From: Phenylobacterium parvum
Lineage (GTDB): Bacteria; Pseudomonadota; Alphaproteobacteria; Caulobacterales; Caulobacteraceae
NCBI RefSeq assembly: GCF_003150835.1
Contig: NZ_CP029479.1
Coordinates: 124,001-188,000 of the forward strand
Direction of reading: 5' to 3'
DNA: 64,000 bases
A program made the position numbers and the translations under genes. Of this stretch, positions 18,194-26,021 are shown piece after piece (position 1 is the stretch's first letter; each line of letters opens with the position of its first letter). A model generated the notes under the pieces. That model saw only the letters and a program-made list of their open reading frames with translations. It did not search any database and was not told where the DNA came from.

Positions 18194-20506
18194 TCAGAAC
18201 TCCAGTTCGGGATGACCCGCGGCGCCCTCGGCCTTCTCCGGGAGGTGGCAGGTGAAGGTCGCCCCGGACCCTGGCTCACTCTCCAGGGCCACCCAGCCGC
18301 CGTGCAGCTCCACAAGGGCCTTCACGAGGGCGAGACCCAGGCCCGGACCGCCCCGCTCGCGCCCGACGAACCTGTCGAAGATGTTGGCCTGCACGTGGAA
18401 GGGGATGCCCCGGCCCGTGTCGGTCACCTGGATCTGGACCTCGCCCAGGGTGCGCCGCGCCGTCAGGGTGATCCGGCCGCCCTTCGGGGTCTGGCCCAGG
18501 GCGTTGAGGATCAGGTGGTCCAGGACCTGGGACAGGCGCCGGGCGTCGCCCCGCATCAGGCCCAGCCCCTCCGGGCAGGCGGAGGTCAGGCGCAGGTCGC
18601 CGGCCTCGGCATCCTCGCTCCAGCGGACGACGGCGGCCTCCAGCAGTCGGGCCACGTTCACGTCCTCAAGGTCCAGGGCCATCTCGCCGGCGTCGATCTG
18701 GGCCATGTCCAGCACGTCGTCGATGGAGCGGCCCAGCTGTTCGGCGGCCTGGCGGATGGCGCCGGCGTGGCCGAGGGCGCGGGCGGGCAGCTGGTCGCCC
18801 AGGCCCTCCATCAGCTCGGAATAGCCGATGATGGTCGTGAGCGGGGTCCGCAGCTCGTAGGAGACATTGCCGACGAAGTCGCGCTTGAGCCGTTCGGCCT
18901 CGGCGAGGGCGGCGCTGCGGTCGGCCAGGGCCCGCTCCAGACGCCGGGCGTCGGTGACGTCCGTGAAGGCGATCAGGGTGGCGCCGTCGGGAAGCGGGCG
19001 GGACTGGTGGGCGACGATGCGTCCGTCCGAGGTCCGCACTTCGCCTGAGGCGGGCGCCCGGGCGGCGGGATCGGTGTCGGCGACACGGCCCTTGAGCTCC
19101 CGCCAGAAGCCCTGGTCGTGCAGGCGGGGCAGGCAGAGCTCGACCACCCCCTCGAAGTCCTGCATCTCGGTCAGGGCCTGGCGGGGGATGTTCCAGAACC
19201 GCTCGAACGCCTCGTTGTGCAGGCGAAGCCGCCCGTCTGCGCCGAACACGGCGACGGCGTCGTTCAGCTTGTCGAGGGTGGCCTGCTGCACCTGGATCAG
19301 GCTGTTGTACTGGGCCTTGAGCCGCAGCTCTCCGGTGATGTCCGAGAACAGGAGCACGATCCCGCCCAGGGGATGGGACTGGCGCACCACCCGCAGGGTC
19401 CGCCCGTCGGGCAGGCTCCAGAGCTCGTCCGGCGCGGAGTCCAGCTGGGCGTAGCGCTCCAGCTCCGCGGCCTTCCAGCGGGCGTAGTCGGCGGTCTCGG
19501 GCAGGCGACGGCGCTGGCGCAGGCGGTCCAGGACCTCGCCGTGGGTGGGCCTTTCCGCCAGCCAGGCGGGCTCCAGGCCGAAGAGCTCGGCGAAGGCGGT
19601 GTTGTGGAAGTCCAGCCGGCGCGAGGGCGTGAAGATGGCGACGGCGTCGGCGATGTGGTTCAGGGTCTCGTCATGGGCCTCGACATTGCGGCGCAGGGCC
19701 TCCCTCAGCTCCTCGGCCTCGGTGGCGTCCTCGGTCCAGACGCCGACGCCGCCGCCTTCCAGGGGGCGCGCCGTCAGCCTCAGGGCGCGCCGGCGCCCGC
19801 CCAGGCTGATCCACCTCAGGGCCTCCCGGTGCTGGGACAGGTTGGCGGCCTCGATGGCCAGGGCGTCCGCCGCGGGATCCAGGCTGAGCCTCCGCTCGTC
19901 CGCCGCCGCCACGTCCTCGGCGCCCACGGCCTCCAGCCAGGCGGCGTTGGCCCAGACCAGCCGGCCGTCGGCGCCGGAGATCCAGGCCGGGCCGCTGCGG
20001 GCGTTCAGGAAGGCGGCGAACCGGGGCGAGGGGGGCAGGCCCTGGGTCCCGGCCGCAGAAGACAGGCGCAGCCAGGCCAGGGCGCCGGCCGCCCGGCCCT
20101 CGACCGTCACCACGCCCGCCGGGCCCCTGACCTCGAACCCGCAGCTCTCGCCCCGCTCGAAGAGGGCCCGCAGGCGCAGGGCGTGATCCGGGTCGGCGCG
20201 CATGAGGGCCGCCACCACCGACTGGGGCTCGGCGCCGACGCCCAGGGCGAGGGCGCAGGCGGCAAAGCTCTCGTCGCCCGAGGCCAGGAAGGCGCGGCCA
20301 TCCTCGACGGCGAGCAGGGCGGATTCGAAGGCCTCGGCCGAGGCCTGGGCGGCCTCCGCGCCGCCGCGCAGGGCGTCGACCTCGGCTTCAAGCTCCGCGA
20401 CCCGGCGATCGGCGCGCCGGCGGACGCTCAGCGTCCAGACGCCCGAGCACAGCGCCAGGAGGACGGCGCCGGCGGTGGCGGACAGGATCATGCCTTCACC
20501 GGTCAT
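18194..20506 (-). CDS. divL: Cell-cycle histidine-kinase-like regulator DivL (tyrosine at phospho-acceptor site)
   Basis: This 770-residue protein begins with one transmembrane helix (residues 8-27) and a short coiled coil. Several PAS-like sensor segments follow (about 165-255, 275-395, 405-520), then a DHp dimerisation helix and a HATPase domain. In the DHp motif NVSYELRTPLTTIIGYSELM the histidine is replaced by tyrosine at residue 550, the same number as in Caulobacter crescentus DivL (769 residues). DivL is not a conventional kinase; it binds DivK~P and controls CckA, and thereby CtrA phosphorylation and cell fate. The ATPase boxes are intact (DTGRGIPFHVQANIFDRF, GGPGLGLALVK). The promoter side carries two GANTC sites. 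The identification is very strong. Confidence 0.96.
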   Translation of the reverse strand: MTGEGMILSATAGAVLLALCSGVWTLSVRRRADRRVAELEAEVDALRGGAEAAQASAEAFESALLAVEDGRAFLASGDESFAACALALGVGAEPQSVVAALMRADPDHALRLRALFERGESCGFEVRGPAGVVTVEGRAAGALAWLRLSSAAGTQGLPPSPRFAAFLNARSGPAWISGADGRLVWANAAWLEAVGAEDVAAADERRLSLDPAADALAIEAANLSQHREALRWISLGGRRRALRLTARPLEGGGVGVWTEDATEAEELREALRRNVEAHDETLNHIADAVAIFTPSRRLDFHNTAFAELFGLEPAWLAERPTHGEVLDRLRQRRRLPETADYARWKAAELERYAQLDSAPDELWSLPDGRTLRVVRQSHPLGGIVLLFSDITGELRLKAQYNSLIQVQQATLDKLNDAVAVFGADGRLRLHNEAFERFWNIPRQALTEMQDFEGVVELCLPRLHDQGFWRELKGRVADTDPAARAPASGEVRTSDGRIVAHQSRPLPDGATLIAFTDVTDARRLERALADRSAALAEAERLKRDFVGNVSYELRTPLTTIIGYSELMEGLGDQLPARALGHAGAIRQAAEQLGRSIDDVLDMAQIDAGEMALDLEDVNVARLLEAAVVRWSEDAEAGDLRLTSACPEGLGLMRGDARRLSQVLDHLILNALGQTPKGGRITLTARRTLGEVQIQVTDTGRGIPFHVQANIFDRFVGRERGGPGLGLALVKALVELHGGWVALESEPGSGATFTCHLPEKAEGAAGHPELEF

Positions 20507-20539
20507 GGGCGGGACCGCAGGTTTTCGCCCACATCAGGC

Positions 20540-20574
20540 GAATCATTCACGCAACATAGGCCCAAGCCTGATTC
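20540..20574. promoter_or_regulatory. Two GANTC (CcrM methylation) sites between divL and its divergent neighbour
   Basis: GAATC at 20540-20544 and GATTC at 20570-20574 lie in the 84-base divergent intergenic region upstream of divL. CcrM methylates GANTC in Caulobacterales, and such sites in promoters can couple transcription to replication-fork passage through GcrA. The sites are seen directly; their function is inferred. Confidence 0.5.
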
Positions 20575-20590
20575 TGAGCGATAAAGCGCC

Positions 20591-21145
20591 ATGTCCGCCC
20601 AGTCCTATCCGGTTGCAAACGACGGCGAGGCCGCCCTCGGGGCCCCCCTGGGCCACGCCCTGAGGGCGCGGGAGGCCGAATCCCTGGCCGGTGAGCCCGT
20701 GGTCTTCGCCTCCGAGCGCGTCGGTCCGCCCTGCCCGAGCCGGGAGGCGGCGCTGGAGCTGGCGGCGCGGATGGGGGCCTCCGCCGCCTCGCCGGCGGAT
20801 CCGGGCGCGGTCCGGATCATCGAGGTCTTTGACGGCGCAAGGCCGCCCGCCCCGGCCCGGCCCCTGACCGAAGGCGGTCGCCGCTGGCCCGAGCCGCCCC
20901 CGCCGCCGCGCACGGTCTGGCGGGTCCAGGTCGATTTCTGGCGGCCGGCGTCGCGCACCCCGGCCATCCTCCAGGCCCAGGCCCGGCATGTGCGCAAACG
21001 GACCCAGGCCGACGTGTCCGGCGACCATCTGAGCGCCTTCGCCCGCCAGCCCCTGCGGCCGGTACGGCCCCAGCAGCCCCTCGACATCGGCCTGTTCGAG
21101 GTCCGGGCCCCCGAGAACCCCGACCGCCTCCTGCCCGATGAGTGA
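20591..21145 (+). CDS. Uncharacterised protein divergent from divL
   Basis: This predicted 184-residue soluble protein is one I do not recognise. It has no signal peptide or membrane segment, a proline-rich linker near residue 100, then a basic segment with WRVQVDFWRPASR (about residues 108-120), and ends in an acidic tail. Codon use is like its neighbours. It overlaps the downstream metallopeptidase gene by eight bases, so the two are probably co-translated, and it shares its promoter region with divL. No function is proposed. Confidence 0.75.
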   Translation: MSAQSYPVANDGEAALGAPLGHALRAREAESLAGEPVVFASERVGPPCPSREAALELAARMGASAASPADPGAVRIIEVFDGARPPAPARPLTEGGRRWPEPPPPPRTVWRVQVDFWRPASRTPAILQAQARHVRKRTQADVSGDHLSAFARQPLRPVRPQQPLDIGLFEVRAPENPDRLLPDE

Positions 21146-21545
21146 ACCCTGGCCTGGTCGCGCGGCGGCCCCGTCCCTCGACGACATCGCCCGACTGGCC
21201 GAGGAGGCCTTTGCGGCCCTGCCAGACCTGTTCCGCCGCATGGCGGGCGACATCGTCTTCCGCGTGGACGACTTTCCCGACGAGGAGGTGCTGGCGGCCC
21301 TTGAGATCGAGGACCCCTTCGGTCTGACCGGCCTCTACCAGGGTGTGGACCTCGGCCGCCGGTCGGTGATGGACCTGACGGCCGAGCCGGCGCGGGTCTT
21401 CCTTTACCGGCGGCCCCTTCTGGACGAGTGGGCCGAGCGCGGCGACGTGACCCTGGCCGAACTCGTGACCCACGTGCTGGTGCACGAGATCGGGCACCAC
21501 CTGGGCCTGACCGATGAACAGATCGACCGCATCGAGGCGGGTTGA
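21138..21545 (+). CDS. Small zincin-like metallopeptidase family protein
   Basis: This 135-residue protein carries HEIGHHLGL near residues 116-124, a short HExxH-containing zincin core of the type found in the DUF1025/Zincin_1 family, with acidic residues following. It has no signal peptide, so it would act in the cytoplasm; substrates of this family are unknown to me. It overlaps the preceding uncharacterised gene by eight bases and precedes a secreted lipocalin. The family assignment is good; whether it is an active protease is not shown. Confidence 0.8.
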   Translation: MSEPWPGRAAAPSLDDIARLAEEAFAALPDLFRRMAGDIVFRVDDFPDEEVLAALEIEDPFGLTGLYQGVDLGRRSVMDLTAEPARVFLYRRPLLDEWAERGDVTLAELVTHVLVHEIGHHLGLTDEQIDRIEAG

Positions 21546-21603
21546 GACGGCGGCGGATTCGGCCGGCTTTTCCCACGCGGCGTTTACGTCTAAACGGCCG
21601 GTC

Positions 21604-22149
21604 ATGACCGGTTCTCGCCGCCTCAAGCGCCTGTTTGCGGGCCTCCTGGCCGCCGCCCTTATGGCGCCCGGCGCGGCCCTGGCCGCCGACATCCGCCCCC
21701 CGGCCCAGAAGATCGAGGTCGGCCGCATCGCCGGACGCTGGTACGAGGTCGCCCGCCTGCCGAACAAGATCCAGAAGGACTGCCAGGGGGGAACCTCTGA
21801 CTGGTCCCGGACCTCGACGGGCTATTCGGTGATCCAGACCTGCCACCGGGGCTCGCTGGCCAATACGCCCACCCAGTGGAAGGCCCAGGCCAAGATCATC
21901 GACCCCATGACCGACGGCCGCATCCGGCTGACCTATTTCGGGGGCATACTGAACGTCGAGTACTGGGTCCTCGAGAGCCGGGCCGACCAGGGCTGGCTGC
22001 TGCTCGGTACGCCAAACGGCCGCTATCTCTGGCTGATGGCCCAGAAGCCCATCCTCAGCACCGCCGCCCGGGCCCAGGCGGTCAGCCGGATCCGTCAGCT
22101 GGGCTATGACGTGGCGGCCCTTGAATTCCCCCTCCCAGCCCGACACTGA
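21604..22149 (+). CDS. Lipocalin family protein, secreted
   Basis: This 181-residue protein has a clear Sec signal peptide (basic start, hydrophobic core, cleavage after about residue 28 at ALA-ADI). The lipocalin signature GRWYEVARLPN follows, with later strand segments matching bacterial lipocalins (Blc-like). There is no lipobox cysteine at the cleavage site, so it should be periplasmic rather than an outer-membrane lipoprotein like E. coli Blc. The ligand is unknown. Its 3' end overlaps the annotated mmcB start by 44 bases. Confidence 0.88.
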   Translation: MTGSRRLKRLFAGLLAAALMAPGAALAADIRPPAQKIEVGRIAGRWYEVARLPNKIQKDCQGGTSDWSRTSTGYSVIQTCHRGSLANTPTQWKAQAKIIDPMTDGRIRLTYFGGILNVEYWVLESRADQGWLLLGTPNGRYLWLMAQKPILSTAARAQAVSRIRQLGYDVAALEFPLPARH

Positions 22150-22591
22150 TCCCGCCGCCTCGCGGCCGGAGGTCACCGCCGCGGTGACCCGTGGGGCCGT
22201 GCGCGCCTTCCGGGGCCTGGGCTATGTGGCCCTGGCCGAAGTGACCCTGCCCAACGCCCGCCGGGCGGACCTGATGGCCATCTCCCCCCGCGGCGAGCTA
22301 TTCATCGCCGAGGTGAAGTCCTCGGTCGAGGACTTCCGGGTCGACCGGAAGTGGCGCGACTACCTGGACTTCTGCGACCGCTTCGCCTTCGCGGTGGCGC
22401 CCGAGTTTCCGCAGCACGTGCTGCCCGAGGAGCCTGGCCTGCTGGTCTGCGACGGCTTTGGCGGGGCCCTGGTCCGCGAGGCGCCCCTCTCGCCCCTGTC
22501 CGGCGGCCGGCGCAAGGCCCTGACCATCGCCTTCGCCCGGCTGGCGGCCCTGCGCGCAGGCGGCGTCCTGGCGGTCGACCTGGAGCTCTGA
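22106..22591 (+). CDS. mmcB: MmcB family DNA repair protein
   Basis: This 161-residue protein has the conserved pattern TRGAVRAFRGLGYVALAE, RRADLMAIS, FIAEVKSSVEDFRVDRKW and CDRFAFAVAPEFP, that is, a small PD-(D/E)xK-like nuclease fold with the D...ExK residues in RADL and EVKSS. MmcB was described in Caulobacter as an SOS-linked factor for mitomycin C resistance. I saw no GTTC-N7-GTTC LexA box close upstream. The ATG at 22106 overlaps the lipocalin gene by 44 bases; a GTG at 22184 with GGAGG 11 bases upstream is an alternative start, giving 135 residues. Confidence 0.85.
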   Translation: MTWRPLNSPSQPDTDPAASRPEVTAAVTRGAVRAFRGLGYVALAEVTLPNARRADLMAISPRGELFIAEVKSSVEDFRVDRKWRDYLDFCDRFAFAVAPEFPQHVLPEEPGLLVCDGFGGALVREAPLSPLSGGRRKALTIAFARLAALRAGGVLAVDLEL

Positions 22592-22599
22592 GCCCGCGG

Positions 22600-23187
22600 T
22601 CATCGGGGCGCGCGCTTGGCGAGGATCCTCTGCAGGGTCCGCCGGTGCATGCCGAGCTTGCGCGAGGTCTCCGAGACGTTGTTGCCGCAGAACTCGAAGA
22701 CCCGGTGGATGTGTTCCCAGCGCGCCCGGTCGGCGGTCATGGGGCGCAGGATGAGGCCGCCCGGCGGGGTGCGGCCCAGGAGCGCCGCAGCAAGGTCGTC
22801 CGGATCCGCCGGCTTGGTCAGGTAGTCGGCCGCCCCCAGCCTGACGGCGGCGACGGCGTTGGCGATGGAGCCGAAGGCGGTCAGCACGACGGCGCGGCCG
22901 TCGGGACGGTGCTGCAGGAGGGTCTCGATAAGGCCTAGGCCCGCGCCGTCCGGCAGGCGCATCTCGAGCACGGCGAAGCCCGGCGCGCCGTCCTGCACCG
23001 CCGAACGGGCCTCGGCCAGGCTGCGGGCCCAGGTCACCTGGAATCCCCGCGCCTCGAGGGCCCGCGTGGTGCGCGCGGCATGGAGTTCGTCGTCGTCCGC
23101 CAGCAGGAGAGGGAGGGCGGCCTCCGGCTCCGCCTGCGGGCCGGGACCGTCGGGGTCTTCTGATTCCCGGGTGTCAGGTGAAGTCAT
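22600..23187 (-). CDS. RegA/ActR/PrrA-type response regulator with Glu at the phosphorylation position
   Basis: This 195-residue protein has a receiver domain (about residues 25-140) and a C-terminal Fis-like helix-turn-helix, NNVSETSRKLGMHRRTLQRI, of the redox-responsive RegA/ActR/PrrA family. The acidic pocket (D31-D33), the conserved Thr at 103 and Lys125 (LTKPAD) are present. However, the expected phospho-acceptor Asp in the VxDMRLPDG segment is Glu75 (VLEMRLPDG, codon GAG). An Asp to Glu change often prevents phosphorylation and sometimes mimics it. The gene is divergent from a SCO/SenC-like gene, the usual companion, but no RegB-type sensor kinase is adjacent. Confidence 0.88.
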   Translation of the reverse strand: MTSPDTRESEDPDGPGPQAEPEAALPLLLADDDELHAARTTRALEARGFQVTWARSLAEARSAVQDGAPGFAVLEMRLPDGAGLGLIETLLQHRPDGRAVVLTAFGSIANAVAAVRLGAADYLTKPADPDDLAAALLGRTPPGGLILRPMTADRARWEHIHRVFEFCGNNVSETSRKLGMHRRTLQRILAKRAPR

Positions 23188-23319
23188 GAACGCCGCTCGA
23201 AGTCCCCGGACCGGCCTCGACCTTGGCGCGTCCTCTGAGTCCCGGCAAGCCGGCCCGGCACTGGATGGCGGCGGCGAAATCCGCTAGAGCCGCCGGGCTG
23301 AAACCTGGGGATCCTGAGG

Positions 23320-23934
23320 ATGAACCTGAAGCTTGTCCTGCGCCTTGTGCTGGCGGTCCTCGTCATCGGCGGACTCACCTTCCTGGCCGTTCAGATCGGC
23401 GCGCGCCGCCCCGCCTCGGCCCCGGCCGTCGCGTCTGGCCCGCAGGCCGGGCCAGGGGGCCCGTTCACCCTGGTGGACTCCGCTGGCAAGCCCTTCACCC
23501 AGGACGAACTCAAGGGCCGCTGGAACATCATCTTCTTCGGCTTCACCTTCTGCCCGGACGTCTGCCCGACCACCCTCGACACCCTGGGCCGGACCCTCGA
23601 CCTCCTGGGGGCGGACCGCGACAAGGTCCGCATCGTCTTCATCTCGGTCGACCCCGAACGGGACACCCCCGCCAAGATGGCCGCCTATCTCGACAATCCG
23701 GCCTTCCCCAGGGGCGTGGTGGGGCTGACGGGCACGCCCGAGCAGGTCGCGGCGACGGCCAAGGCCTACAAGGTATATTACGAGAAGCAGGGTGAGGGAG
23801 ACGCCTACCTGATCAACCACTCCTCGATCAGCTACCTGATGGATCCGTCCGGCCGGTTCGCCCGCGTCCTGCCCTACGGCATGTCGCCCGAGGACCTTGC
23901 GACCCAGGTGCGCGACGCCATGAAGCGGGGCTGA
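23320..23934 (+). CDS. SCO1/SenC/PrrC family copper chaperone
   Basis: This 204-residue protein has one N-terminal transmembrane anchor (residues 5-26) and a periplasmic thioredoxin-like domain. It has the copper-binding CPDVC (C78, C82) and the distal histidine H167 in INHSSISY. It delivers copper to the CuA site of cytochrome c oxidase and, in the SenC/PrrC setting, influences RegBA signalling. The divergent RegA-like gene supports that second link. The family is certain; the specific role is inferred. Confidence 0.93.
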   Translation: MNLKLVLRLVLAVLVIGGLTFLAVQIGARRPASAPAVASGPQAGPGGPFTLVDSAGKPFTQDELKGRWNIIFFGFTFCPDVCPTTLDTLGRTLDLLGADRDKVRIVFISVDPERDTPAKMAAYLDNPAFPRGVVGLTGTPEQVAATAKAYKVYYEKQGEGDAYLINHSSISYLMDPSGRFARVLPYGMSPEDLATQVRDAMKRG

Positions 23935-24002
23935 CGCCGCCCGGGCTGGACATCCGCCGCGTTCCGGCGTGATATGCTGCGCTGCAACATCCACGGCGGG
24001 CC

Positions 24003-25268
24003 ATGCTCTATTCCCTCTATGAAGCCGGATACTACGCCGCCGCGCCCTTCCGGGCCGCGGCGCGAGCGACCCGCCAGTACTGGAGCTCGCCGCTCAATCC
24101 CGCCCGCGAGACGCCCCTCGGCCGCCGCCTCTTCGCCTCGGCGGACCTGTTCGCCAACCTCACCCGCCGCTACGGCCGGCCGGAATGGGGGATCGACTCC
24201 GTCGACATCGGCGGGACCGAGGTCCGGGTCCGGAGGGTCGAGACCTGGTCCAGTCCCTGGGTCAAGCTGACCCACTTTGCGCGGGACCCCCTGGACCTGC
24301 GCCGGGCCGGCCGTACGGGGTCGGCGCCCGCCGTGCTGATCGTCGCGCCCCTGTCAGGCCACTACGCGACCCTCCTGAGGGATACGGTCCGCACCTTCCT
24401 CCAGGACCACGAGGTCTTCATCACCGAGTGGTCCAACGCCCGGGACGTGCCGGTCCTGGAGGGCCGTTTCGACTTCCACGACTACCTGGACCACATCCGG
24501 ACCGTGCTGCGCCGGCTGGGCCCGCGCTGCCACGTGGTGGCGGTCTGCCAGCCGGGGCCTGCGGTCCTGGCGGCGGCCTCCCTGATGGCCGAGGATGGCG
24601 AGGACGCCCGCCCGGCCTCCATGACCTTCATGGGCTCGCCCCTGGACGCCCGGTTCTCGCCCACGGTGACGAACAAGCTGGCCGAGGAGAGGCCCTTTTC
24701 CTGGTTCAAGTCGAACATGATCAGCACCGTCCCCCTGCCCTACGCCGGGGCGGGAAGGCGGGTCTATCCGGGCTTTGTCCAGCTCTACTCGTTCATGTCG
24801 ATGAACATGGAGCGCCACCAGGACGCCCACCTCCAGTACCTCCAGGACCTGATGAACGGCGACGGCGACTCCGCCGAGAAGCACCTGGAGTTCTACGACG
24901 AGTATCTCTCGGTCCTGGACCTCTCCGAGGAGTTCTATCTCCAGACGGTGGACATCGTCTTCCAGCAGCACCTGCTGCCCAAGGGCGAGCTGGTCCACGG
25001 CGGCCGGACCGTGCGCCCCGCCGCCATCACCGACATCGGCCTCCTGACCGTCGAGGGCGAGCTGGACGACATTTCCGGCATCGGCCAGACCCAGGCGGCC
25101 CACGCTCTTTGCTCGGGCCTGCCGGAGGACCTGCGCGAGGACTATGTCCAGCCCCATGTGGGCCATTACGGGGTCTTCAACGGCCGCCGGTTCCGGGAGG
25201 AGATCTATCCGCGGGTGGCGGCCTTCATCGCCCGCCAGGAGGCGCGGATCGCCGCGCCGTCGGCCTGA
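24003..25268 (+). CDS. phaZ: Intracellular polyhydroxyalkanoate depolymerase
   Basis: This 421-residue cytoplasmic protein matches the intracellular PhaZ family that mobilises stored poly-3-hydroxybutyrate. The nucleophile is a cysteine, C182 in VAVCQPGPAV, replacing the lipase-box serine as in Ralstonia PhaZ (C183). The N-terminus MLYSLYEAGYYAAAP and the C-terminal HVGHYGVFNGRRFREEIYP segment, containing the catalytic His, are characteristic. No phaC or phaR gene is nearby. It stands alone in its direction with a metallopeptidase gene 9 bases downstream. Confidence 0.93.
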   Translation: MLYSLYEAGYYAAAPFRAAARATRQYWSSPLNPARETPLGRRLFASADLFANLTRRYGRPEWGIDSVDIGGTEVRVRRVETWSSPWVKLTHFARDPLDLRRAGRTGSAPAVLIVAPLSGHYATLLRDTVRTFLQDHEVFITEWSNARDVPVLEGRFDFHDYLDHIRTVLRRLGPRCHVVAVCQPGPAVLAAASLMAEDGEDARPASMTFMGSPLDARFSPTVTNKLAEERPFSWFKSNMISTVPLPYAGAGRRVYPGFVQLYSFMSMNMERHQDAHLQYLQDLMNGDGDSAEKHLEFYDEYLSVLDLSEEFYLQTVDIVFQQHLLPKGELVHGGRTVRPAAITDIGLLTVEGELDDISGIGQTQAAHALCSGLPEDLREDYVQPHVGHYGVFNGRRFREEIYPRVAAFIARQEARIAAPSA

Positions 25269-25277
25269 CGGGCGGAC

Positions 25278-26021
25278 ATGTTCGGCCTCGGGCGCACCCA
25301 TGCCGATGGCGACCTGATCGAGGTCGAGGGCCTTCCGGTCCGGCTGAAGGTCAATCCTCGCTCCCGCCGTATCGCCCTGAGGCTGGACCGGAGCCGGCGC
25401 GAGGTCGTGGCCTCTGCGCCGGACCGGCGCGGCCTGGCCGAGGCCGCCCGCTTCGCCCGAAGCCGGGCGGACTGGATCCGCAGCCGGCTGTCAGAATCCC
25501 CCGCGCCGTGCAGCTTCGCGCCTGGCCTTGACCTCGCCCTCTTCGACCGGCCATGCCGCCTGGAGGCGGGGGAGGGCCGCACCCGCCTGCTCGACGAAAC
25601 CGGCGGCGTCCTGGTGATCCGCGCAGCGGGCGCGCCGGACGCCTTCGCCCGCTCGGTTGTGCGGGTCCTGAAGCGTGAGGCCCTGGCCGGCTTCCGGGAC
25701 CTTTCGCGCCGCCACTGCGAGACCCTGGGCGCACCCCTGCCGAAGGTGACCGTCAACGATGCGCGCACCCGCTGGGGCTCCTGCACCCCGGGAAGGGCGG
25801 GGGCGCCGCCCTCGGTCCGGTATGTCTGGCGGCTGGCCCTCGCCCCCCTGCCGGTGGCGGACTATGTCGCGGCGCACGAGTGCGCCCACATCCTGCAGCC
25901 CAATCACGGGCCGGCCTTCTGGGGCCTTGTTCGCGACCTGGTCGGGGATCCGGCCCCGCACCGGGACTGGCTGAAGCGCGAGGGCCCCAGGCTTCACGCC
26001 CTGGGGGCGGCCGAGGGCTGA
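25278..26021 (+). CDS. YgjP-like (DUF45/WLM-type) metallopeptidase
   Basis: This 247-residue cytoplasmic protein has the family hallmarks NPRSRRIALRLD near the N-terminus, RTRWGSC before the active site, and AAHECAHILQPNHGPAFW with HExxH and the third ligand His downstream. It belongs to the YgjP/SprT-like family of putative zinc proteases; the physiological substrate is unknown. It follows phaZ by nine bases. Its last 28 bases overlap the 3' end of the convergent PBP gene. Confidence 0.9.
   Translation: MFGLGRTHADGDLIEVEGLPVRLKVNPRSRRIALRLDRSRREVVASAPDRRGLAEAARFARSRADWIRSRLSESPAPCSFAPGLDLALFDRPCRLEAGEGRTRLLDETGGVLVIRAAGAPDAFARSVVRVLKREALAGFRDLSRRHCETLGAPLPKVTVNDARTRWGSCTPGRAGAPPSVRYVWRLALAPLPVADYVAAHECAHILQPNHGPAFWGLVRDLVGDPAPHRDWLKREGPRLHALGAAEG

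Noticed and set aside
21546..21603. SOS box for the lipocalin-mmcB pair
   Set aside because: No GTTC-N7-GTTC pattern is present in the short gap, so SOS control cannot be supported from this sequence.
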